A stretch of DNA of 64,000 nucleotides. Origin: a virus. The translations under genes were made by a program, and so were the position numbers. Below are positions 48,567-57,573 of the stretch, one piece after another (positions within the stretch are counted from its first letter, which is position 1; the number at the start of each line of letters is the position of its first letter). The stretch spans positions 1 to 64,000 of IMG/VR virus record IMGVR_UViG_3300033144_007704. One strand, given 5' to 3'. The notes under the pieces are model-generated. The model was not told the origin of the DNA. It saw nothing but the letters and a program-made list of their open reading frames with translations, and did no database searches.

Positions 48567-48920
48567 ATGAAAACACCGGAAATAATTAAGGAAGCGATTG
48601 TTTGGCCGTGGGGAAAACAAATGAAAGGCTTTGGAACGGTCGTGAAAACTAATCCAAAAAGTGATGAATTAAAAAAAGCCTTTACGTTATATGAAAAAAC
48701 AACAGGTAAAGGTAAAAACGATATGACAATGATGGATATTAATAAATATGTCATTAAAATAAGAGGACCGCAACCAAAGAAAGAGCCGGGAATTATGTCT
48801 CGGGCTATAAGAGACTTAAAAGATCCAAGATTTAAATCTAATATTAAGAATTTTTTTAAATCTAAAGAGAAAAGAATAGCTGCACACAAAAATCTAAAGG
48901 GATACCCCTTTAAGGATTAA
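48567..48920 (+). CDS. Leader-family internal head protein candidate
   Basis: 117 residues. MKTPEIIKEAIVWPWGKQMKGFG, then a basic body with KSNIKNFFKSKEKRIAAHKNLKGYP. Longest cargo of the family in the window. AAGGATGGTAAATT ribosome region. Predicted cleavage after I-K-E. Confidence 0.6.
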   Translation: MKTPEIIKEAIVWPWGKQMKGFGTVVKTNPKSDELKKAFTLYEKTTGKGKNDMTMMDINKYVIKIRGPQPKKEPGIMSRAIRDLKDPRFKSNIKNFFKSKEKRIAAHKNLKGYPFKD

Positions 48921-48945
48921 TTAAAAAACAAAACAAAGGATAAAA

Positions 48946-51732
48946 ATGGCCATAAGCGATATTAATGACGCGAAACTTGTACAACTCACGGGGAACAAAA
49001 ATATAGTCGATATGATATTTGCGACTAATTTAAATAAGCTATATATTCCCGTAGATGTTAAGGTGTACTATCTATTTGTTGAATACTTCTTTACTTATAC
49101 GAGTATTGGGGCGGCTATAATGAAATTAGCCAGGTTTCCAATATCTAATTTGGAATCCATATGTGAGAGCGATGCCCTTAAAAAAGCAGCCAAAAAAATA
49201 CAGCGCAAAATTAAGCTGAAAGAAAAATTAGTTAAGATAGGAATAAACTATTTTTTATACGGATCATCTTATGTTGTTCCCACATTTCCTATAAGAAAGA
49301 CAATTATTTGTCGCTCTTGTGGAAAGACGTATCAATTACGGAAGCTTGAGATGAACGGGAAAAAGCAATATACATTCCAAAGTGGCAAATACGGATTTAA
49401 ATGCACAAACAAGAAATGTAAATGGTATAGGCAAGATAAAGAATTCAAAGTTGAGGACAGGCCCGTAAGGGATATTTCTAAAATGACCTTGGCGCTATGG
49501 TCTCCGCTCAATATGGAAGCTAATGAAAATACTATTACTGATCAGCGGCAATATTTATATAAACTTGATAAGAAAATGGTCAATAAAATAAAGAGGGGTG
49601 ATCATTTCACTTTGTGTACCACCCCGGAGATGTATATAAAGGCAGCATCAGAAGGATATTCGATTAAAGTTAATTCTGATAAAATGTTTGTTTTAGAGGC
49701 TCCTACATTAAAGATAAACGGGATACCTATTCCTCCAATGGTCATGGCTATGAATGATCTAATATTGAGAACAAAATATTTAACTGCCAATAGGACTGTT
49801 TCAGAAGATCTTTTAGTTCCATTCCGAATGATGTTCCCTATCAATAAAGGTGAAGTAGGACAGAGACCTCTAACTCAACAACTTAGATCGGTAGATTGGG
49901 TTATTAAAGCTCGCAGTGAACTAAAAAAATGGGAAACAGATAAAAGCCATGTCGTAACACTTCCAATAGAGATAGGCACAAAAGATGCTTGGGGACAGGG
50001 AAAATTATTAGCACTGCATCAGGAATTGAAAGCTAATATGAGCGATATATTATCTACTATGGATATGCCCATAGAATTCTTTTACGGCGGAGCAACTTGG
50101 TCTAGGCAAAACGTATCGGCAATTATATTAGAAAATACATTTAAGCAATATTCGGCGCTTCTGCAGGATATTCTTGATTATATATCCGATGAAATAAATA
50201 AAAAGCAGATAGATCCGGATATATTGGAAATAAAAATTAAAACTCCTCGCCTGGTCGATGCCATGGCAGAAAATGTTTATTTGGAAAGAGGGTTTGATAA
50301 AGGAGATATTAGTCCTCAAACATACTACGATACTTTAGGTAAAAATTATTCGAGAGAAATGCAGATCATTAATAAAAACAGAGAGATGATCGAGCAATCC
50401 AGACAGAGTAGAGCAAAGGGAGCCGCTCTTGCTGAGGCAAAAGCTCAGGAGTCTTTACTTAATGTCCAGGAGAAAATAAGAAGCTTTGAGAGAGTAGAGA
50501 ACTTAAAAGATGGTATAGCTCAAGGAAGGGTCGAAGAAGACAGTCTTAATAGAAATATCAGGGCACAAAAAGAGTTATCCTTGCTTAACGCGGAAATACA
50601 GAAGGAGATAATGCGAGCTAATGCTGCGGTAATGTCAAAACAGATGAAGGAACAGTCTTCGAGTTCTATGGATAATATGAAGGTCCAGCTTAAACTTCAA
50701 TCCGATGAAGAGTATAAAAATGCTAAAAGAATGCAGAAGCTCGAAATAAAGGGCATGAAAGCTCAGGCAAAAGCAGAAGATCAGATAGTGGCAGAAAGAG
50801 AAGACGTGACAGCGAAAAAGCAGATTGCCGGAATATTTGAATCGCTTTCGCCCGAGATCAAAGCAGAAATAGCTAAGTTTCCTCCTGAAGAACAAGAAAA
50901 AGCCATAATGCAATATGGCGAACAGAAGAAAATGCAAACTATATTAGAATCCTTACCAGAAGAAGAAAGAGAGGCGATTAAAGATCTTCCCGAGGAAGAA
51001 CAATCGCAAAGATTAGGAGAATTAGTTCGGCAGCAGGAAGAGAAAGAACAATTGGAGCAAAGAACACAAGAAGATCCCGGTCTCGAAAAAGAGATGATGA
51101 AACAAAAAATTGAAGCAGACAAAGAAGAGGAAGGCATAGATATTCAAGCCTCGACATTAAATAAATTACAGGGACAAGAAAGAGAAGAGTTTAAAATACA
51201 GTTAATGCAAGAAGATGCGAAGAGATTTGCTAAAATTAAAGAAGTAGCGGATATGATGTTTGTGCAGGATATCGTTAACAGCATTATGCAGGCAGATCCA
51301 AAAAACGCAGAAATTATTTATAAGGAAGAGGTCGAAGCAAAAAGGCCTGAATTAGCCGATGATGTTTATAGTGAGTTGGAAAGACAATTGTTTTATCAAC
51401 ATCAATCTAACGGTTGGGCACTAAGATTGTTACAGACGGAAGGAACTCCGGAGCAGGAAGATCTTATCGAGCAACTCCGCAAAGATACTCCAAAGCAGTT
51501 CAGGCAAATGGTCTTTCAAAACTATAAAGAACTTGCCAGGGTTCCTGCTAAAAAAAGAGAGATATATCTCGATAAGGCTGCTTATGAAAAAGATAGGCGA
51601 AATGATATAGCAAAAGAACTCGCAGCAAACATAGATGTATATCCGGAAGAGGAAAAGAAAAAAATTCTCGGGGCTTTAAAGTATGAAAATCCCGAGTTGT
51701 ATAAAAATACAATGTATTTCATGGGAGAATAA
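48946..51732 (+). CDS. Portal protein with long C-terminal coiled coil
   Basis: 928 residues. The first 480 residues look like a phage portal: FFTYTSIGAAIMKLARFPIS, INYFLYGSSYVVPTFP, IPIPPMVMAMNDLILRTKYL, ELKANMSDILSTMDMPIEFFYGGATWSRQNVSAI, and DISPQTYYDTLGKNY. An inserted zinc ribbon (CRSCGKTY...CTNKKCKWY) is unusual. After about residue 500 there is a long, very charged coiled coil (KAQESLLNVQEKIRSFERVENL ... QEEKEQLEQRTQ) and a helical end; the terminase is 2.8 kb upstream. The ring would sit at one capsid vertex for DNA passage. Confidence 0.7.
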   Translation: MAISDINDAKLVQLTGNKNIVDMIFATNLNKLYIPVDVKVYYLFVEYFFTYTSIGAAIMKLARFPISNLESICESDALKKAAKKIQRKIKLKEKLVKIGINYFLYGSSYVVPTFPIRKTIICRSCGKTYQLRKLEMNGKKQYTFQSGKYGFKCTNKKCKWYRQDKEFKVEDRPVRDISKMTLALWSPLNMEANENTITDQRQYLYKLDKKMVNKIKRGDHFTLCTTPEMYIKAASEGYSIKVNSDKMFVLEAPTLKINGIPIPPMVMAMNDLILRTKYLTANRTVSEDLLVPFRMMFPINKGEVGQRPLTQQLRSVDWVIKARSELKKWETDKSHVVTLPIEIGTKDAWGQGKLLALHQELKANMSDILSTMDMPIEFFYGGATWSRQNVSAIILENTFKQYSALLQDILDYISDEINKKQIDPDILEIKIKTPRLVDAMAENVYLERGFDKGDISPQTYYDTLGKNYSREMQIINKNREMIEQSRQSRAKGAALAEAKAQESLLNVQEKIRSFERVENLKDGIAQGRVEEDSLNRNIRAQKELSLLNAEIQKEIMRANAAVMSKQMKEQSSSSMDNMKVQLKLQSDEEYKNAKRMQKLEIKGMKAQAKAEDQIVAEREDVTAKKQIAGIFESLSPEIKAEIAKFPPEEQEKAIMQYGEQKKMQTILESLPEEEREAIKDLPEEEQSQRLGELVRQQEEKEQLEQRTQEDPGLEKEMMKQKIEADKEEEGIDIQASTLNKLQGQEREEFKIQLMQEDAKRFAKIKEVADMMFVQDIVNSIMQADPKNAEIIYKEEVEAKRPELADDVYSELERQLFYQHQSNGWALRLLQTEGTPEQEDLIEQLRKDTPKQFRQMVFQNYKELARVPAKKREIYLDKAAYEKDRRNDIAKELAANIDVYPEEEKKKILGALKYENPELYKNTMYFMGE

Positions 51733-51734
51733 CA

Positions 51735-52067
51735 ATGAAACCACAATTCGAATTTAATAAAGGATTTAACGGTAAAGAATCTTCAATAGGCAGCAGACAG
51801 ACCAAGATGCAACAGGGAGCATATGGTTCTATGCCCTTGAATGCTGCCAGCGACAATACGGGAACCACCCAAATGTATCGTTGGATATTCTGTTTGAGCG
51901 CAACAGAATTTTCATCTATAGTAAATGATGATTTTCCAGACGGGCTCACAACGTTTTTGCAAGGGATAGCCTTTCCAATAGGAACATGGTTGCCTGGAAA
52001 ATTTCATAGTCTTAAATTAGCTGGCGGAACCATAATAGCTTATAAAGATATTCCCGAGGATATATAG
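51735..52067 (+). CDS. Small virion-protein candidate
   Basis: 110 residues two bases after the portal stop, GGGAGAATAACA site. FEFNKGFNGKESSIGSRQTKMQQGAYGSM then beta-rich YRWIFCLSATEFSSIV and GGTIIAYKD. Position suggests a head or neck accessory. No family recognised. Confidence 0.5.
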   Translation: MKPQFEFNKGFNGKESSIGSRQTKMQQGAYGSMPLNAASDNTGTTQMYRWIFCLSATEFSSIVNDDFPDGLTTFLQGIAFPIGTWLPGKFHSLKLAGGTIIAYKDIPEDI

Positions 52068-52068
52068 G

Positions 52069-52221
52069 ATGAAAATAGCATTAGGATTAGCATTAGGGAG
52101 AATGATAACCGAGACTGTCATTCCGTCTCCTACGGGAGAATTGGCTATAGATGTTGTTCCGTCTCTGGATGAAGCTATTGATTCCGATCTTACATTGGCG
52201 GAGGACAAATCTTTCACATAA
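52069..52221 (+). CDS. Small acidic peptide
   Basis: 50 residues (KIALGLALGRMITETVIPSPTGELAIDVVPSLDEAIDSDLTLAEDKSFT), directly after the previous stop (TAGGATG). Its acidic, non-hydrophobic nature speaks against a membrane peptide. Function unknown. Confidence 0.45.
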   Translation: MKIALGLALGRMITETVIPSPTGELAIDVVPSLDEAIDSDLTLAEDKSFT

Positions 52222-52275
52222 AAATCTTGATTAAAAATGGTATTTTTATCTAAATAAAATAAAGGAGAATAAATT

Positions 52276-52701
52276 ATGAAACAGTTAACGGAGCTATGGG
52301 AAACAGTTAACGCTGTGATAACCCTGTTGAAAAATTTTACAATAGCAGAAAGTATTGCTAGTGGAGAGTTATTGGCTCACGGAGCGATAGGAACAAAACT
52401 CGCTATTCCATATGTGTCCATAACAGCTAATGCTAAAAAAACAGACATAATAACAGCAGGATGGAAGCTGGATAGTATTATTATTAAAAATAATGGAAGT
52501 GCAACGGTAACCTTAAATATCGGAACAAGCGATGGCGGAACTCAGGTTATGATCCAGGAAGATATAGCCGCAGGAGTTCTTTTAAATTATGCAGTAGGAG
52601 ATATATTCAGCCTGTCTACAGCAACTTCGCTTTGGTTTCATGCATTAGATTGGACAAATATTAATCTTGCTGTTTATGTAATGATCGAGCGAATTAAATA
52701 A
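52276..52701 (+). CDS. Beta-rich virion-protein candidate
   Basis: 141 residues behind AAAGGAGAATAA. Helix first (LTELWETVNAVITLLKNFT), then strands such as WKLDSIIIKNNGSATVTLNIGTSDGGTQVMIQEDI, like small phage structural proteins of the decoration or tail-tip type. Directly precedes the DGR target gene. Confidence 0.45.
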   Translation: MKQLTELWETVNAVITLLKNFTIAESIASGELLAHGAIGTKLAIPYVSITANAKKTDIITAGWKLDSIIIKNNGSATVTLNIGTSDGGTQVMIQEDIAAGVLLNYAVGDIFSLSTATSLWFHALDWTNINLAVYVMIERIK

Positions 52702-52708
52702 GGAGACT

Positions 52709-55606
52709 ATGATGAAAAAAATATTAGGAATTTTATTAATATTACTGCTTACAGTAAGTGTAATACAGGCAAAAAGCGTCGAGAGAATAGATAAGCTTAT
52801 TACGGCTCTTATTACCTCGAATGCGGCTGATGGAGACATAACTCTAGATCCTCTTGGAACCGGAAAGGTTGTGGTTGCGGGAGATATTGATATCAGTAAT
52901 GATGTTCTGCTTACAACAGGCGGAGCACTCAGCTGGAATGCTGCTGATTTAATGACGCATTCGGAACATAAAATGACATTATCAGAATTCACAACTTGGG
53001 ACTTTGGAGCAGTTGCGACAATGGATTTTAATGGAGCTACAAATTTCACAAGCGCTGCTGCTGGATGGGTTTTTGACGGAATATTACAGATTGATACAAT
53101 TACAGACGTAGGCGACGATGCAACTTTATCGTTCTCTGGAACAAATGGAATTGATGTAGAAAACGCTGCAACTGTTGGAACATTGGTATCGGATGCTACA
53201 ATAGTGGCTACAACTAATATAACAGCAGGTGTATCTGGTTCAAGTGAAGTTAGACCGATCTTTTCAATAATTGCAGACGCCGATTCCGATGCTGAAGACA
53301 CAGACGAAACAATTGCTTTAACTCTAACCCCCAATGCCGATCCGACTCTTGCGATTTGGGCATTTACTACAACTCAATCTGCTGGTATAGATTTTAATAT
53401 GCCTATTACCGCTACTTCGCTTATTACAGATGGAGTGCTTCAAACATTTGGAGCTTTCACTTCTCTTGGTATTGACGATAACGCTGATGCTACTGCAATT
53501 ACTATTGACATTACAACTGAGAAAGTTCATTTTTCTGCTGACGCTGATGTAGTTGGAGATTTAACGGCGGGAACTATTACGAGCGATGCAGGTGTGTCTG
53601 GAACAACTATCACGGCTTCAACTGGTTTTGCTCTTGGAGATGGTGATTACGTTGGAATAACAGGTAATGAAACGCTTATATTCAATGCTGCTGGCACAAT
53701 AGAAGTAGTTGGCGCCGATGTAGATTTTAATGGCAATTCAATTAAAAATGCTCAACTTGAATTATCTCTGTCACAAGGTCTTGCTTGGGACCAAGCAAAT
53801 GATACTTATGAAAGGCTTGGCTCATTAGCAGGAGTATCAACGTCAGTAAGTGCTGGTGATGATTATCTGCCAATTCAATCTGATATGAAACGCTGTCTGT
53901 TACAGGATGACGGAACGGTCAATTATTATATTGATGCAGATGACCCAATTATGAAGGATGGAACTACAGTAGCTGTATCTGGTTCCGCAACGAGTCAGCC
54001 CGAATTTTTTACAACCGAAGAAGATAGAATATTAACAGGCGGAACAAGTGATTGGACAAATGCTGCTGCCGGCGATGCTTATGCTTCTTTTGACAAGACA
54101 GAAAATTTGAGTCTAACTGCTGATGCTATTGGTGATTATTGCTATATTACTTTTACAAATATTGGAACCACTCTTGAAAGTGGCAAAAGGTATGTATTAG
54201 AATATGATTATACACAGACAGTAGCAGGATTTGAATTTAAACTTACTGGAGTTACGGGACAAACAATTGGAACTGCAGTTGCAGGAACTGATAAAAAATT
54301 ATATTTTACTGCTGTAGAAGATTATGCTACTACAGACCAATTACAAATAATGGCAACAACAGCAGCTAATTCACAAGGAGATTTCGACAATTTCAGCTTG
54401 AAATGCTGTCAACTATTAGATGCAGGCGGTGATTTTGTAACTGATGGCGTAGTAGCTGGTATGTATATCCGAAACATTACAGATGATCCTGATAGCTACG
54501 CTTACATTATGCAGGTAGAAGCGACAAAACTGACCTTGAATACGGACATTTTCCCAGATGGCACTGATGCTTATGAGGTTGGAACTGCTGATTTTAGTGG
54601 GACTGACGGGCAGGTTGTGGTTCAAATTGATAAATTTTACTATAAACAATATAAAACAGGTAATATTTTCTATTGGTATGTTTCTAAATATGATTTAGCC
54701 GGTTTCGATTTACACCCTGCCTTTTGGAAGGACGGACAGGAAGTAGATTATAGATATTATTCAGCTTTTGAGGGAAGTATGTATGATGCAACTGCGGGCG
54801 GGATGACATCTAAGGCAAATATTCCTGTATCAATTTATGCAAGCGGTGATAAAATGTGCTCGGTAGCTGGGCAGTGGGCAAAGACAAACGAAACAAGGAC
54901 AGAATATCGAGCAATGGCTGCTGAAAGAGGAACTGGCTGGAGACAATTGGATTATTATCTGCATTCTGCCGTGCAATTGCTTTATCTTATCGAGTATGCC
55001 GACTTTAATTCGCAAGTAGAAATCGGAATGGGCAGAACAGAATTATCTGATGGAGTTTGGGAAGCAGACTCTTATATTGGATTTACGGGATATAGTGTTT
55101 CCGATGGAAATGGCACTAATTCTTTGTCTAACGGAACTACGATTGGTTATCTAACCGATTATATGACATATCGTGGAATTGAAAATTTTTACGGCAATGT
55201 GTGGAAAATGTTAGATGGCATTACCTGGGATGGACGTTGGATAGATCCTCCAGGCGTTGCGGCAGCTCAACCTGTTTATGTTACTAATAATGTCTCGTAT
55301 TTTCAAGATGCAGCAAGGGTTAATATGCAACATCTCTGCAACGCAAGTTATATCGGAACCAGTGCAGGATATATTGGAAATCTGGAAAATGTAACAGGAT
55401 TTATACCAAGTGCAACTGGCGGAAGTGAAACAACGAAAGTATGTGATTACTATTATCAATACTCAGAATCGGGACGAGATTACTGGCGGGTGGTTCTGGT
55501 CGGTGCGGCTGCGGATTACGGTTCGAGGGCGGGCGTGGTCGCGTTGGCGGTGTATAACGCTTCGTCGAAGGATAGTGTGGATATCGGCGCTCGGCTTTGC
55601 TTTTAA
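52709..55606 (+). CDS. DGR target protein: fibre-like with signal peptide and variable lectin end
   Basis: 965 residues. The N-terminus (MKKILGILLILLLTVSVIQAKS) is a typical signal peptide. The next 350 residues are repetitive, D/T/G/A-rich beta sequence such as ADGDITLDPLGTGKVVVAGDIDI, typical of phage fibres. The C-terminus ends in a C-type-lectin-like domain whose last 39 codons are the variable repeat (WRVVLVGAAADYGSRAGVV ... VDIGARLCF). Variable residues sit where DGR lectins place ligand contacts. I infer a receptor- or surface-binding protein under diversification. The signal peptide is odd for a phage fibre. Start ATG at 52709, with a second ATG directly after; ATAAGGAGACT ribosome site. 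Confidence 0.8.
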   Translation: MMKKILGILLILLLTVSVIQAKSVERIDKLITALITSNAADGDITLDPLGTGKVVVAGDIDISNDVLLTTGGALSWNAADLMTHSEHKMTLSEFTTWDFGAVATMDFNGATNFTSAAAGWVFDGILQIDTITDVGDDATLSFSGTNGIDVENAATVGTLVSDATIVATTNITAGVSGSSEVRPIFSIIADADSDAEDTDETIALTLTPNADPTLAIWAFTTTQSAGIDFNMPITATSLITDGVLQTFGAFTSLGIDDNADATAITIDITTEKVHFSADADVVGDLTAGTITSDAGVSGTTITASTGFALGDGDYVGITGNETLIFNAAGTIEVVGADVDFNGNSIKNAQLELSLSQGLAWDQANDTYERLGSLAGVSTSVSAGDDYLPIQSDMKRCLLQDDGTVNYYIDADDPIMKDGTTVAVSGSATSQPEFFTTEEDRILTGGTSDWTNAAAGDAYASFDKTENLSLTADAIGDYCYITFTNIGTTLESGKRYVLEYDYTQTVAGFEFKLTGVTGQTIGTAVAGTDKKLYFTAVEDYATTDQLQIMATTAANSQGDFDNFSLKCCQLLDAGGDFVTDGVVAGMYIRNITDDPDSYAYIMQVEATKLTLNTDIFPDGTDAYEVGTADFSGTDGQVVVQIDKFYYKQYKTGNIFYWYVSKYDLAGFDLHPAFWKDGQEVDYRYYSAFEGSMYDATAGGMTSKANIPVSIYASGDKMCSVAGQWAKTNETRTEYRAMAAERGTGWRQLDYYLHSAVQLLYLIEYADFNSQVEIGMGRTELSDGVWEADSYIGFTGYSVSDGNGTNSLSNGTTIGYLTDYMTYRGIENFYGNVWKMLDGITWDGRWIDPPGVAAAQPVYVTNNVSYFQDAARVNMQHLCNASYIGTSAGYIGNLENVTGFIPSATGGSETTKVCDYYYQYSESGRDYWRVVLVGAAADYGSRAGVVALAVYNASSKDSVDIGARLCF
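55486..55602 (+). repeat. DGR variable repeat (VR)
   Basis: 117 bases at the 3' end of the target gene, aligned without gaps to the template repeat 156 bases downstream (55642-55758). They differ at 25 sites; 21 are at template adenines (16 to G, 2 to C, 3 to T), the signature of adenine mutagenesis. The other four are T to G. Confidence 0.92.
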
Positions 55607-55641
55607 AATATCATGAAAAATTTATATAGGTTTTTATGCCA

Positions 55642-55758
55642 GCGGGTAGTTCTGGTCGGTGCGAATGCGAATAACAGTTCGAAAGCAGGCGTTTTCACGT
55701 TGAATGTGAATAACACTTCGTCGAATAATAATGTGAATATCAGCACTCAGCTATGCTT
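55642..55758 (+). repeat. DGR template repeat (TR)
   Basis: 117 bases starting GCGGGTAGTTCTGGTCGG, lying between the target gene and the reverse transcriptase. Its RNA is copied with mutagenesis at adenines into the VR. It is non-coding in effect, although an open frame crosses it. The AT-rich stretch on both sides and the following hairpin-prone CTCTCGCC-type segment probably complete the template RNA. Confidence 0.9.
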
Positions 55759-55869
55759 ATTTTTAACAAATATACGGCATAAAATCCTTGGCTCTCGCCA
55801 AAATACAAAGCAACCCTCACTACGTGTTAGTAGGTTAATTCTCGAAAGCTCGGAGGTGAAATAAGCAAA

Positions 55870-56925
55870 ATGAAGAGATATGGTTATTTATACGAAAAGA
55901 TTTACGACATTGAAAACATTAAGCTTGCTCATAAAAATGCGAGAAAGGGGAAATTGCATTATAAGGAAGTGAGAATGGTGGATAAAAATCCAGATAAGTA
56001 TTTCGATGAAATCCATAAGATGCTTAAGAATAAAACATACAAAACATCTAAATATGAAATTATTCAAAGAAAAATGGATAGTGGAAAAGTAAGGGAGATA
56101 TATAAACTTCCATATTTCCCTGACAGAATTATACATCACGCAATTATGCAGATTACAGAACCTATCTGGAGAAAGACGTTAATAAGAGATACTTATTCAT
56201 CTCTGAAAGGCAGAGGTATTCACGATGGTGTTAAAAGGATAAAGAAAGCTTTAAGGGGTAAGGAAAATACTAAATATTGTTTGAAAATGGATATAAAAAA
56301 ATATTATCCAAGTATTGATAATGGTATTTTAAAACAAATCATCAGAAAAAAAATAAAAGACCCTGATTTATTGTGGCTTTTAGATGAGATAATTGATAGT
56401 TCAGAAGGCGTTCCTATTGGGAATTATTTAAGTCAATATTTTGGGAATCTATATTTAACAGGATTAGATCACGAATTAAAAGAAAAATATAGATTAAAAT
56501 ATGTATTTCGTTATTGTGATGATATTTGTATCTTACATAAAAGCAAAGAATTTTTACATTCTATCAGAGAAGTAATTGAAAAATACTTAATAAAATTAAA
56601 GCTCAATCTTAAAGAAAATTGGCAAGTGTTCCCTATTAATATTCGAGGACTTGATTTTCTTGGCTATAGATTCTTTCACGATTACATTCTATTAAGAAAA
56701 TCAATTAAAATGAAATTCATAAAGAAAATAAGAAAGATAAACAAAGATTGGAAAAATTTATCTCATACTAAGGTAATTAACAGTATAATGAGTTATTGTG
56801 GTTGGTTTAAATATGCTAATTGTAAAAATCTTGCAAATAAATATATTGATAATAAGATATTTTGGATAGTGAAATATATATCTAAAAACAATAATATATC
56901 AAATCCGTTACAAGGATTAAGATGA
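55870..56925 (+). CDS. DGR reverse transcriptase
   Basis: 351 residues, normal length for a DGR reverse transcriptase. Motifs in order: DRIIHHAIMQ, YSSLKGRGIHDGVKRI, KMDIKKYYPSID (first catalytic aspartate), SSEGVPIGNYLSQYFGNLYL, and FRYCDDICIL (YxDD-type active site), then LDFLGYRFF. SQYFGN replaces the usual retroviral signatures as in DGR enzymes. No maturase or endonuclease domain follows, which separates it from group II introns. It reverse-transcribes the TR RNA with errors at adenine. AGCTCGGAGGTGAAATA ribosome site. Confidence 0.92.
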   Translation: MKRYGYLYEKIYDIENIKLAHKNARKGKLHYKEVRMVDKNPDKYFDEIHKMLKNKTYKTSKYEIIQRKMDSGKVREIYKLPYFPDRIIHHAIMQITEPIWRKTLIRDTYSSLKGRGIHDGVKRIKKALRGKENTKYCLKMDIKKYYPSIDNGILKQIIRKKIKDPDLLWLLDEIIDSSEGVPIGNYLSQYFGNLYLTGLDHELKEKYRLKYVFRYCDDICILHKSKEFLHSIREVIEKYLIKLKLNLKENWQVFPINIRGLDFLGYRFFHDYILLRKSIKMKFIKKIRKINKDWKNLSHTKVINSIMSYCGWFKYANCKNLANKYIDNKIFWIVKYISKNNNISNPLQGLR

Positions 56926-57212
56926 AAAAGTTTTCAGATTTTTCAAAAGAGAATGTTCTTGATGGCGAGAAAATGGGAATAGATAATATTCTTAATAAAG
57001 AAATATTAATATTAGGATATTCAATCAAAAATAGTAGATATAGCGATAATGGTAATGGTAAATATTTAACTTTGCAGATTGAGAAGGAAAGCAAGAAATA
57101 TGTTATATTCACGGGAAGTGAAGTTCTTATAGACCAAATAGAAAAATATAATTCTGAGATTCCATTCCTGACAACAATAAGAAAAATAAATAAGTATTAT
57201 TCATTTACGTAA
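56922..57212 (+). CDS. Small DGR-linked companion protein
   Basis: 96 residues, overlapping the end of the reverse transcriptase (ATGA). KKFSDFSKENVLDGEKMGIDNILNKEILILGYSIKNSRYSDNGNGKYLTLQIEKESKKYVIFTGSEVLIDQI looks like a small OB-type barrel that could bind single strands. I recall similar small genes next to DGR reverse transcriptases, so it may be an accessory, but this is not confirmed. No Avd-type helical bundle was seen. Confidence 0.55.
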   Translation: MKKFSDFSKENVLDGEKMGIDNILNKEILILGYSIKNSRYSDNGNGKYLTLQIEKESKKYVIFTGSEVLIDQIEKYNSEIPFLTTIRKINKYYSFT

Positions 57213-57222
57213 GGAGAATGAG

Positions 57223-57573
57223 ATGAAAAAATTAATGATTTTAATATGCATAATGCTGATTTTCGGGATATTATCAGCAGAATACATATTACGAGATTCA
57301 CAAAGCGGAACTAAATTTGAAGAATTTGAATATCTACAAGGCGGTATATTATATCGATTTGATTTCAGGCAAGTAAACGTTCAGGGAATGGATGGTGAAA
57401 CAACGAAAATGTGGAAGTATAAAGAGTTTTGGTTACCTGAAGAAATAACAGAAGACGAATTGCAGGTAATAATAAAGAAAACCAAAATGGAAAAGAAAGC
57501 AAAACCAACTTCTATAAAAGTGTGGAAAAATGAAACCATAAAACCAAAACAAAAATTAAAGAGGTACAAATGA
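57223..57573 (+). CDS. Secreted small protein
   Basis: 116 residues behind AAGGAGAATGAG. MKKLMILICIMLIFGILSAEYI is a signal peptide; the mature part is charged and ends in a basic tail (ETIKPKQKLKRYK). It overlaps the next gene. Family unknown; exported role inferred. Confidence 0.55.
   Translation: MKKLMILICIMLIFGILSAEYILRDSQSGTKFEEFEYLQGGILYRFDFRQVNVQGMDGETTKMWKYKEFWLPEEITEDELQVIIKKTKMEKKAKPTSIKVWKNETIKPKQKLKRYK

Noticed and set aside
55870-56925. Group II intron or retron reverse transcriptase
   Set aside because: VR/TR pair with adenine-specific differences lies directly upstream and no maturase, intron RNA or msr-msd structure is present.
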